From Streptomyces sp. TRM70350 (GTDB taxonomy: Bacteria; Actinomycetota; Actinomycetes; Streptomycetales; Streptomycetaceae), in assembly GCF_019219825.1 (NCBI RefSeq), contig NZ_JAHUXH010000020.1:78912-142911 (forward strand): DNA of 64,000 nt, in the 5' to 3' direction. The stretch's first letter is position 1. Every line of letters starts with the position of its first letter. The translations under genes were made by a program, and so were the position numbers. Below are positions 27,760 through 35,077 of the stretch, piece by piece. The notes under the pieces are model-generated. The model was not told the DNA's origin and searched no databases. It saw nothing but the letters and a program-made list of their open reading frames with translations.

Positions 27760-29356
27760 GGCCGGGGGTGCCGGTGGTCGGCACGGAGCCTCCGGCCGGG
27801 TCGAGCTTGCTCCTTGTGGCGTCCGGCACGCTCGCCATGAGCGCCGTGGTGTCCGCAGCCCCCGCCCTGCGGACATAGAGCCGCAGCGTCGCGCCCTCGC
27901 GTACGTGCTCCCGCCGGGGCCCGTACGGCACGAACTGCTCCCTCACCACGCCGAGCTTCACGCGCTCGGCGGACTCCCGGGGGGACCGGCGCGCCCGCCA
28001 CGCATGCGGCTCGGCCACCACCCACAGCCGGTCGAGCCCGGCGAGCCTGCGGCGCAGTTCGGCGGCGTCGACCTCCTGCCCGTACAGCGTCCCGGACTCC
28101 GGTGCGGGCACCCCGAGCGCCACGTCCCACACGCCCCGGAACGCCTCCGGGTAGGCCAGCGCGGCCCGCCGTCCGATGGCCGGCAGGAACAGCACCGGGT
28201 CACCGGGGCTCAGTTCGCGCGCGGCGTCGGCGGAGACGGTGGCGAGGTTGTCGGCGCGTACAAAGGGCGTGCGGTCCTGGCGGTGCAGGGGGAACTGGTG
28301 GGCGAACGCCAGCCCCACCGCGAGGACGCCGGTGACCGTGGCCAGGGGGGAGCGCCCGACGCCCCGCACCAGCCGGTCGGCCCCGGCGGCGGCCAGGAGC
28401 GGCGCCCCGGCGAGCGCGTACAGGACGTACCGGTCGTCGTACATCGGCTTGATCTGCGACACCGCGATCAGCGTGAGGGGCGGCACGGTCACCAGGGGCA
28501 GGGCGACCCCGACGAGGGACGGGCGCCTCCCGGGGGGCGTCCCACGTCCCCGCCCCGGCCACAGCGCGACGGCGATCAGGACGACGTACGCCCAGAAGAC
28601 CTCCGTCTCCCACCCCGTGAACGACCGCAGCAGCCGCTCCACGCTGCCCATGCGCGGCACCGGCAGCCACGCCACCTGCCCGGCCTGCGTGCAGGAGACG
28701 ACGACCAGCGGCACCAGCGCCAGCACCGCCGCCCCGGCCGCGCGCCCCCACCGCCCCCACACGGCACGCGGCACGCGCGCGTGGGCCAGTGTCAGCGCGT
28801 GGGCGAGGAGGAGGAGTACGGCCAGTTCGTGCAGCAGGCAGGTGACGGCGACGGCGAGCCCGTACGGCCACCAGGCGGCCCCCGCGACCGCCCGCACCAG
28901 CAGCAGCGTCGCCCCGGCCGCGCAGGCGGCGACGAGCGCGTACGAGCGCCCCTCCTGGGCGTAGTGGCCCGCCATGGGTGTCACCGCGTACAGCAGCCCC
29001 GCCCAGAGGCCCACGCGCGGCCGGGCCAGCCGTGAACCGAGGGCCGCGACCAGACCGGCGGTGACGGCGGCCGCGCACACCGACGGCAGACGCAGGACGA
29101 CCTCGTCGGCGCGGAGGACGAGGAGGGGGTGCATGAGCAGGTAGTACAGGCCGTGCACGGCGTCCACGCTGTGCAGAAGGCGCCAGATCTCCGGTAACGA
29201 GCGCCGGGCGACCTGGAAGGTGACGGCCTCGTCGCGCCACATCCCGCCCCGGTCGAGGCCCCACAGCCCGATGCCGAGCATGACGAACGCGGGCATCGCG
29301 ACGACCGCGACGCCGACCTGGCTGATTCCTTTCGTTTCCGGCTGCCCGTTCATCAC
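27689..29356 (-). CDS. Polytopic membrane glycosyltransferase, PMT/ArnT-like (GT-C fold)
   Basis: 555 residues from GTG at 29356 (or ATG at 29353). A first helix is followed by the acidic motif WGLDRGGMWRDEAVTFQVARRSLPEI, the DE-type catalytic loop of GT-C transferases such as protein mannosyltransferases. About ten to twelve helices follow, then a soluble C-terminal region and a Pro-rich end (LPPPPPPAPP). Such enzymes transfer a lipid-linked sugar to an acceptor outside the membrane. The gene is divergent from a GT87-like transferase and overlaps ohrR at its 3' end. Donor and acceptor not determinable. Confidence 0.82.
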   Translation of the reverse strand: MMNGQPETKGISQVGVAVVAMPAFVMLGIGLWGLDRGGMWRDEAVTFQVARRSLPEIWRLLHSVDAVHGLYYLLMHPLLVLRADEVVLRLPSVCAAAVTAGLVAALGSRLARPRVGLWAGLLYAVTPMAGHYAQEGRSYALVAACAAGATLLLVRAVAGAAWWPYGLAVAVTCLLHELAVLLLLAHALTLAHARVPRAVWGRWGRAAGAAVLALVPLVVVSCTQAGQVAWLPVPRMGSVERLLRSFTGWETEVFWAYVVLIAVALWPGRGRGTPPGRRPSLVGVALPLVTVPPLTLIAVSQIKPMYDDRYVLYALAGAPLLAAAGADRLVRGVGRSPLATVTGVLAVGLAFAHQFPLHRQDRTPFVRADNLATVSADAARELSPGDPVLFLPAIGRRAALAYPEAFRGVWDVALGVPAPESGTLYGQEVDAAELRRRLAGLDRLWVVAEPHAWRARRSPRESAERVKLGVVREQFVPYGPRREHVREGATLRLYVRRAGAADTTALMASVPDATRSKLDPAGGSVPTTGTPGLTGTPQSSLPPPPPPAPPRRAPS

Positions 29357-29448
29357 GAGGACAGTTTGTACTATTTACTGATGATTGCAGAGGATTGACG
29401 GCGTATCGGCGTAGATATGACCTTCCTACGGATTACGATCCGCCGGTG

Positions 29449-30714
29449 ATGAGACGTCACCCTCTCGCTCTCGCCACCGCCTGGCTCGCCACCCGCGCCC
29501 TGATGCTGTGGCTGCTCGCGCACAACTCCCAGCCCCTGCTGGGCCACGGGGCCGTGGCGCGCGAGGTGTGGGTCACCTATCACCGCTGGTACGAGGCGCT
29601 CGCCCGGGGCGCCTTCCCGGCCGACGACCCCCTGTGGCAGTACCCGCCGGGCGCTGGCCCGGTGCTGCTCTTCCCGGCGCTGCTGCCGGGCCTGACGTAC
29701 TTCCGGGCGTTCGTGGCCCTCACCCTCGTCGCCGACGCCGTGATCGCCCTGGCGCTGACACGCGCGGGGACACGCCCCGGCCGCACGCGCCTCGGTGCCG
29801 CCCTCTGGATCCTCGCGCTCCCCCTGCTGCTGCACATCCCGCTGGCTCGTTACGACGTGCAGGTCACGGCCCTTGCCGTCATCTCCCTGTTGACGCCGGC
29901 GCGCTCCACGCGCGCGTGCGGTGTGTTCGCGGCACTGGGGGCGCTGGTGAAGGTGTGGCCGGCCCTGGTGCTGCTGGGCACGCCGAAGGGGCGGGCGAGC
30001 AGGTCGGCGTGGGCGTGGGCGGCGGTGTCCGGGACGGCCGTGCTGCTGCTCCTGTGCGTGTTGTTCAACCATCCCCTCGCCTTCCTGTCCCAACAGGGCG
30101 AGCGGGGGGTGCAGATCGAGTCGTTCGGCGGCACCCTGCTCGGCCTCGCGACGCACGCGGGCTGGCCGGGCGAGGTGCGGTACCAGTACGGGGCGATGGA
30201 GTTCACGGGCCCGTACGTCGCCGCCGTGGCCACGGCGTCGCTCGCGCTCACCGCGGTCGCCTTCGTCCTCCTCCTGCTGTGGCGGCTGAGGGCGCGGGCG
30301 GACGCCTTCGGCGAGGCGGTGCCGTACGACGCGGCCCTGGCCGCGGTGCTGCTGTTCACCGTCACCAGCCGGGTGATCAGCCCGCAGTACATGATCTGGC
30401 TGCTCGGCCTGGCCGCCGTGTGCCTGACCTCCCGGCACACCACTCAGCGCCCGGTGGCCGTGCTGCTGGTGGCGGCGACGGCGGTCAGCGCGGTCGCGTA
30501 TCCCGGGCTGTACGCCGAGGTCGTGCACAGCACCTGGACCGGCTGCGCGCTGATGGTCGTACGCAACGGACTCCTGGCGGCGGCGGCCGCCCTCTCGTTC
30601 ACCCGCCTGTGGCGTACGACGGTGTCCGTGAACGGAACCGGTACCACCTGCGTCAGTGGTCGTACGAAGAGCGACGATCGCGAGGCAGGCGCCCCGTCAC
30701 CTGCTTCACTGTGA
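29449..30714 (+). CDS. Polytopic membrane mannosyltransferase-like protein, GT87/DUF2029
   Basis: 421 residues from ATG at 29449 (MRRHPLALATAWLATRALML); an adjacent GTG at 29446 is possible. About ten membrane helices; the WYEALARGAFPADDPLWQYPPG loop is the aspartate-containing first extracytoplasmic loop of the GT-C polyprenol-dependent mannosyltransferase group (GT87), and SPQYMIWL is a further family motif. Related enzymes extend cell-envelope glycans from polyprenyl-phosphate mannose. galE follows 42 bp downstream on the same strand. Divergent from the PMT-like gene over a rather AT-rich 92-bp gap. Confidence 0.8.
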   Translation: MRRHPLALATAWLATRALMLWLLAHNSQPLLGHGAVAREVWVTYHRWYEALARGAFPADDPLWQYPPGAGPVLLFPALLPGLTYFRAFVALTLVADAVIALALTRAGTRPGRTRLGAALWILALPLLLHIPLARYDVQVTALAVISLLTPARSTRACGVFAALGALVKVWPALVLLGTPKGRASRSAWAWAAVSGTAVLLLLCVLFNHPLAFLSQQGERGVQIESFGGTLLGLATHAGWPGEVRYQYGAMEFTGPYVAAVATASLALTAVAFVLLLLWRLRARADAFGEAVPYDAALAAVLLFTVTSRVISPQYMIWLLGLAAVCLTSRHTTQRPVAVLLVAATAVSAVAYPGLYAEVVHSTWTGCALMVVRNGLLAAAAALSFTRLWRTTVSVNGTGTTCVSGRTKSDDREAGAPSPASL

Positions 30715-30756
30715 GGCGGACGGCTCACAGGGCAACGGACGAGGGGACGGCCGCAC

Positions 30757-31737
30757 ATGACCTGGCTGATCACCGGCGGCGCGGGATACATCGGGGCGCA
30801 TGTCGTTCGGGCGATGACCGAGGCGGGCGAACGGGCGGTCGTGTACGACGACCTGTCCACCGGCATCGCGGAGCGCGTCCCGGACGGCGTCCCCCTGGTG
30901 GTCGGCTCGACGCTGGACGGCGAGCTGCTGGGCCGGGTGCTCACGGACCACCGGGTCACCGGGGTCGTCCACCTGGCGGCGAAGAAGCAGGTCGGCGAGT
31001 CGGTGGACCGCCCGCTGCACTACTACCGGGAGAACGTCGAGGGCCTGCGGGTCCTGCTGGACGCGGTCACGACGGCGCGGGTCCCGTCGTTCGTCTTCTC
31101 CTCCTCGGCGGCGGTGTACGGCATGCCGGACGTGGACCTGGTCACCGAGGAGACGCCGTGCGTGCCGATGAGCCCGTACGGCGAGACGAAGCTGGCCGGA
31201 GAATGGCTGGTGCGGGCCACGGGCCGGGCCACCGGCCTCGCCACGGCGTCCCTGCGCTACTTCAACGTGGCGGGCGCGGCGAGCCCGGAGCTGGCGGACG
31301 TGGGTGTGTTCAACCTCGTCCCCATGGTCTTCGAGAAACTCACCGAGGGCGCTGCTCCGCGCATCTTCGGCGACGACTACCCGACCCCCGACGGCACCTG
31401 CATCCGCGACTACATCCACGTCGTCGACCTGGCCGAGGCCCATGTGGCGGTCGCCCACGCCCTGCGGGCCTCCCCCGGCCGCGACCTCACCCTCAACATC
31501 GGCCGCGGCGAGGGCGTCTCGGTCCGCGACATGATCGACCGCGTCAACGCGGTCACCGGCCACCACCGCCCCCCGACCGTCACCCCGCGCCGCCCCGGAG
31601 ACCCCGCCCGCGTCGTCGCCTCCGCCGACCGCATCACCACGGAGCTGGGCTGGAAGGCCCGGTACGACGTCCAGGACATGATCGCGTCGGCCTGGGAGGG
31701 GTGGGTGCGCAGGCATCCGGGGGCGGCGCTGGGCTAG
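30757..31737 (+). CDS. galE: UDP-glucose 4-epimerase
   Basis: 326 residues from ATG at 30757 (MTWLITGGAGYIGAHVVRAM). The NAD-binding GxxGxxG motif is GGAGYIG, the catalytic pair is YGETK with the Ser in FSSSAAVYG, and the substrate-side motifs NVAGA and GTCIRDYIHVVDLA are those of GalE. It interconverts UDP-glucose and UDP-galactose. A position among envelope glycosyltransferases suggests that it supplies UDP-galactose for cell-surface glycans and not for galactose catabolism (no galT or galK here). Confidence 0.93.
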   Translation: MTWLITGGAGYIGAHVVRAMTEAGERAVVYDDLSTGIAERVPDGVPLVVGSTLDGELLGRVLTDHRVTGVVHLAAKKQVGESVDRPLHYYRENVEGLRVLLDAVTTARVPSFVFSSSAAVYGMPDVDLVTEETPCVPMSPYGETKLAGEWLVRATGRATGLATASLRYFNVAGAASPELADVGVFNLVPMVFEKLTEGAAPRIFGDDYPTPDGTCIRDYIHVVDLAEAHVAVAHALRASPGRDLTLNIGRGEGVSVRDMIDRVNAVTGHHRPPTVTPRRPGDPARVVASADRITTELGWKARYDVQDMIASAWEGWVRRHPGAALG

Positions 31738-31754
31738 CGGGCGGCGGGTGAACG

Positions 31755-32035
31755 ACGCCCACGGCCGGACCGACTCCGAGCACAGCGACCGACTCCGAGC
31801 ACCCGACCGGTTCCCCGCGCCCGACCAGTTCCCCGCGCCTGACCGATGCTCACCACCCCCCCCCAGCGCCTGACCGATGCTCACCGCCCGGCCGACGCCG
31901 ACCGCACGACCGCACGACCGCACGACCGATGCTCATCGCCCGACCGGTTCCCAGCGCCGGGCCGACGCGCACCGCCGGGCCGACCCCCACCGCCCGGCCG
32001 ACGCCCACCGCCCGGCCGATTCCCAGCGTCTGACC
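31755..32035. repeat. Degenerate short-period repeat (18 bp unit) upstream of the glycohydrolase remnant
   Basis: Variants of GACCGATGCTCACCGCCC and CCCGACCGGTTCCCAGCGC recur about a dozen times; CGCACGACC is repeated three times in a row near 31908-31930. In the minus-strand frame the pattern is a six-residue period (GRAVGV-like), consistent with an 18-bp unit. No gene is likely here. Confidence 0.75.
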
Positions 32036-32353
32036 CGTGCGCTGGGTGCCGTCGTCGGCTCGGCCGTCGGCGACGCCCTGGACGCACCCTTCGAGTTCGG
32101 CGCCCGAAGGGGGCGTCTCCGCCCGCTTTCCCCGGCCCGGGCAGGGCGGAGAGATGCCGTGACGGGCGGGCTCGCCGTAGCGGTGTACGGCATCGACGCG
32201 ATCCCCGGCCGGTGCACCGAGCCCCTGCACGTGCCGCTGCCCGGCTTCGGCGAGCGGGTGCTGCGGACGCCGGAGCTGACGGAGCTGGCTCGCCGACTGA
32301 GTGGCCAGGGCGTCTCCCGCGCGCGGGGTGCCCCCGCGGTCACAGCGCCTTGA
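32032..32353 (+). pseudogene. Remnant of an ADP-ribosylglycohydrolase gene
   Basis: The translated piece starts LGAVVGSAVGDALDAPFEFG, the N-terminal signature of ADP-ribosylglycohydrolases (DraG family), and then jumps within about 30 codons to VAVYGIDAIPG and EPLHVPLPGFGERVLRTPELTELARRL, which is the C-terminal end of the Streptomyces family. Family members are about 300 residues, so roughly two thirds, including the central metal-binding motifs, are gone. The frame is still open, preceded by the 18-bp repeats, and has no credible start. The stop at 32353 overlaps the 3' end of the TetR gene. Confidence 0.65.
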
Positions 32354-32966
32354 GGGCCGCCGCGGTCGAACGGGCCAAAGACGCCAGATACCCCTTGGGC
32401 AGCTTCGGGCTGCGGATCACCACCGAGCGCCAGTACAGCGGGCCTGAGATGAGGTCCAGGGCGAGGTCGTGGTCGTAGCCCGGGCCGACCTCGCCGCGCT
32501 GTTCCGCCGCGGCCACGATCTTGCTGGCGACGCCCTCCTGGCCCTCGCGCAGCGCCTTCTGGAGGGCGTCGGCGATCTCGGGGTTGCGGGCCGCCTCCGC
32601 CTGGAGGTCGGGGATGATCTGCGAGGCCACGGGGTGGCGCAGCGCACGGGACGTCACCTCGTAGAGAAGCCGCAGGTCTGCCTCCAGCGAGCCGGTGTCC
32701 GGCGCGGGCAGGCCCTGTACCGCGATCGCCGAGACGACGTCCAGGACGAGGTGCAGCTTGGAGCGCCAGCGCCGGTACACCGCGGTCTTGCCGACCCCGG
32801 CGCGGCGGGCGATGCCCTCGATCGACATCCGCGCGTAGCCGACGGCCGCGAGCTCCTCGAAGACGGCGGCCCGGATGGCTTCCGTCACGTCCGCCCGGAG
32901 CACGGCCGCCCCCGCGGGGGCCCGGCGGCGCGGTCGCGGCTGGGGCCCGTCGGCGTTCGTCGTCAT
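32340..32966 (-). CDS. TetR-family transcriptional regulator
   Basis: 208 residues from ATG at 32966 (MTTNADGPQPRPRRR); an ATG four codons upstream (32978) is also open. The helix-turn-helix at ~28-75 reads VTEAIRAAVFEELAAVGYAR, then IEGIARRAGVGKTAVYRRWRSK. The C-terminal half is a ligand-binding domain (HPVASQIIPDLQAEAARNPEI) seen in AcrR-like regulators. It is divergent from the TagG/TagH exporter; two 29-bp direct repeats just upstream are likely operators. Ligand unknown. Confidence 0.9.
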   Translation of the reverse strand: MTTNADGPQPRPRRRAPAGAAVLRADVTEAIRAAVFEELAAVGYARMSIEGIARRAGVGKTAVYRRWRSKLHLVLDVVSAIAVQGLPAPDTGSLEADLRLLYEVTSRALRHPVASQIIPDLQAEAARNPEIADALQKALREGQEGVASKIVAAAEQRGEVGPGYDHDLALDLISGPLYWRSVVIRSPKLPKGYLASLARSTAAALKAL

Positions 32967-32983
32967 GCGGACCAGCATAGGGC

Positions 32984-33060
32984 GTTACGACGAAACGGTT
33001 GCGTTCCGACGTTCGATGGGCCTACGCTCACGTTGCGACGATACGGTCCCGTCCCGACGT
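32984..33060. promoter_or_regulatory. Two 29-bp direct repeats between tetR and the exporter operon (putative operators)
   Basis: Copies at 32984-33012 and 33032-33060 match at 24 of 29 positions; start spacing is 48 bp. Each contains a small inverted element (AACG-GTTG-CGTT in the first, ACGG-TC-CCGT in the second). They lie just before the TetR start and about 115-190 bp before tagG. Confidence 0.6.
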
Positions 33061-33172
33061 AAGAGAACGTCCGGAAACGCGTGAGAACGTGAAGAAACCC
33101 GTGAGAAACGGCGGAAAACGCTTGCGCGGGCCGTGACGCCGCACCCCCACCCCCCGACCGAAAGCAGCGGAT

Positions 33173-34102
33173 GTGAGCCAGGTCCTCGACACACCGCCCC
33201 CGACGACGACCCGCACCACGACCCCGGCCGACGACGACCTCGCGGCCCTCGCCGCCCGCCACGGCCTCACGGTCAGCGGCGCCCGCCCCTCCCTGCCCCA
33301 GTACGTCCGCCAACTGTGGGCCCGCCGCCACTTCATCGCGGCGTTCTCGACGGCCAAGCTCACCGCCCAGTACAGCCAGGCGAAGCTCGGCCAGGTCTGG
33401 CAGGTGATGACCCCGCTGCTGAACGCGGCCGTCTACTACCTGATCTTCGGCGTGCTGCTGCAGACCAAGAAGGGCGTGCCGGACTACGTCCCTTTCCTGG
33501 TCACGGGCGTGTTCATCTGGACCTTCACCCAGAGCTCGATCCTGGCCGGCACCCGCGCCATCTCCGGCAACCTCGGCCTCGTCCGCGCCCTGCACTTCCC
33601 GCGCGCGGCCCTGCCGATCTCCTTCTGCCTCCAGCAGCTCCAGCAGCTGCTGTTCTCGATGGCCGCCCTGGTCGTCATCCTGCTTGTCTTCGGCGTCCCG
33701 GTCGCCGCGTCCTGGGTGCTGGCGATCCCGGCCCTGATCCTGCAGTTCACGTTCAACGCGGGCGTGTCCATGATCATGGCCCGGCTGGGCGCCAAGACGC
33801 CCGACATCGCCCAGCTGATGCCGTTCGTGCTGCGCACCTGGATGTACGTCTCCGGCGTGATGTGGAGCATCGACCACCTGCTCAGCCGGCACAACAGCCT
33901 GCCCGGCTGGGTCGGTCCCGTGCTCCAGGCCAACCCCGCCGCCGTCTACATCGACCTGATGCGCTTCGCGCTGATCGACAGCTTCCACGCGAGCCAGCTG
34001 CCCGACCACGTCTGGATGCTCGCCACGGGCTGGGCCCTGCTCGCCGGTGTCGGCGGCTTCATCTACTTCTGGAAGGCTGAGGAGACGTACGGCCGTGGCT
34101 GA
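33173..34102 (+). CDS. tagG: Teichoic acid / polysaccharide ABC exporter permease (TagG-like)
   Basis: 309 residues from GTG at 33173. After a soluble N-terminus (PQYVRQLWARRHFI, then STAKLTAQYSQAKLGQVWQVMTPLLNAAVYYLIFGVLL) come six helices of the ABC-2 type family; the amphipathic AKL...LG stretch before helix 1 is typical of TagG/Wzm/RfbA exporters. It moves an undecaprenyl-linked glycan or teichoic acid outward together with the ATPase encoded next. Overlaps the ATPase start by 8 bp. Together with the nearby glycosyltransferases it suggests an envelope-polymer locus. Confidence 0.88.
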   Translation: MSQVLDTPPPTTTRTTTPADDDLAALAARHGLTVSGARPSLPQYVRQLWARRHFIAAFSTAKLTAQYSQAKLGQVWQVMTPLLNAAVYYLIFGVLLQTKKGVPDYVPFLVTGVFIWTFTQSSILAGTRAISGNLGLVRALHFPRAALPISFCLQQLQQLLFSMAALVVILLVFGVPVAASWVLAIPALILQFTFNAGVSMIMARLGAKTPDIAQLMPFVLRTWMYVSGVMWSIDHLLSRHNSLPGWVGPVLQANPAAVYIDLMRFALIDSFHASQLPDHVWMLATGWALLAGVGGFIYFWKAEETYGRG

Positions 34103-34925
34103 GAACCCGAACGACCCGACCCCCACCGTCATCGCCGACCACGTCGACATCGTCTACCGCGTCAACGGCACCGGCGCCGGCCGCGGCTCCGCCACCGCCG
34201 CCCTCAACCGCATCCTGCGGCGTAAGCACACCGAGAAGGCGGCCGGCGTCCGCACCGTGCACGCCGTCCGGGACGTCTCCTTCGTCGCGTACAAGGGCGA
34301 GGCCATCGGCCTGATCGGCACCAACGGCTCCGGCAAGTCGACCCTGCTCAAGGCCGTCGCCGGTCTGCTCCCCGTGGAGAACGGCCGGATCTACACGGGC
34401 GGCCAGCCCTCCCTCCTCGGCGTCAACGCCGCCCTGATGAACGACCTCACCGGCGAGCGCAACGTCCACCTCGGCGGCCTCGCCATGGGCATGAGCCGCG
34501 AGCAGGTCAGGGAGCGCTACCAGGAGATCGTCGACTTCTCCGGCATCAACGAGAAGGGCGACTTCATCACGCTGCCCATGCGCACGTACTCCTCCGGCAT
34601 GGCCGCCCGGCTGCGCTTCTCCATCGCCGCCGCCAAGGACCACGACGTCCTGCTCATCGACGAGGCCCTCGCCACCGGCGACCGCTCCTTCCAGAAGCGC
34701 TCCGAGGCCCGCATCCGCGAGCTGCGCAAGCAGGCCGGGACGGTCTTCCTGGTCAGCCACAACAACAAGTCCATCCGCGACACCTGCGACCGGGTGCTGT
34801 GGCTGGAACGCGGTGAGCTGCGCATGGACGGGCCGACGGAGGAGGTCATGAAGGAGTACGAGGCCTTCACCGGGGACAAGAAGCCCAAGCCCAAGGCGGC
34901 GCCGAAGGTGCCTCAGCCGTCCTGA
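34095..34925 (+). CDS. tagH: Teichoic acid / polysaccharide ABC exporter ATPase (TagH-like)
   Basis: 276 residues from GTG at 34095, overlapping the end of tagG. Walker A is GTNGSGKST, the signature is YSSGMAARLRFS, Walker B is VLLIDEALATGD and the switch His is FLVSHN. The YSSGM signature and LLIDE(A)L form are those of TagH/Wzt/RfbB ATPases for surface polymer export. It lacks the long C-terminal glycan-binding domain of some Wzt proteins, ending with a Lys/Pro tail (KKPKPKAAPK). A terminator follows. Confidence 0.9.
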   Translation: MAENPNDPTPTVIADHVDIVYRVNGTGAGRGSATAALNRILRRKHTEKAAGVRTVHAVRDVSFVAYKGEAIGLIGTNGSGKSTLLKAVAGLLPVENGRIYTGGQPSLLGVNAALMNDLTGERNVHLGGLAMGMSREQVRERYQEIVDFSGINEKGDFITLPMRTYSSGMAARLRFSIAAAKDHDVLLIDEALATGDRSFQKRSEARIRELRKQAGTVFLVSHNNKSIRDTCDRVLWLERGELRMDGPTEEVMKEYEAFTGDKKPKPKAAPKVPQPS

Positions 34926-34940
34926 CCCACGCCGCACGCG

Positions 34941-34980
34941 CGAGGGCGCCCCGAGCCGTTTCCGGCCTGGGGCGCCCTCG
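34941..34980. terminator. Terminator after tagH
   Basis: A 12-bp perfect stem (34941-34952 with 34969-34980), plus an inner GCC/GGC pairing, forms a strong hairpin 16 bp after tagH. Confidence 0.85.
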
Positions 34981-34992
34981 GTGTCGTACGGG

Positions 34993-35077
34993 CTTACGAG
35001 CGCAGCCTTTACGACTGCAGGCTTACGAATACAGCCTTATGAGTGCAGCCTTACGAGTGCAGCCTTACGAGTGCGTC
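34993..35077. repeat. Six tandem copies of a 14-bp unit derived from the 3' end of gdh
   Basis: Units CTTACGAGTGCAGC begin at 34993, 35007, 35022, 35036, 35050 and 35064. The last copy is the actual end of the glutamate dehydrogenase gene, read on the minus strand as the codons before and including TAA. The others follow it downstream, each carrying its own copy of the stop codon region. Confidence 0.9.
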
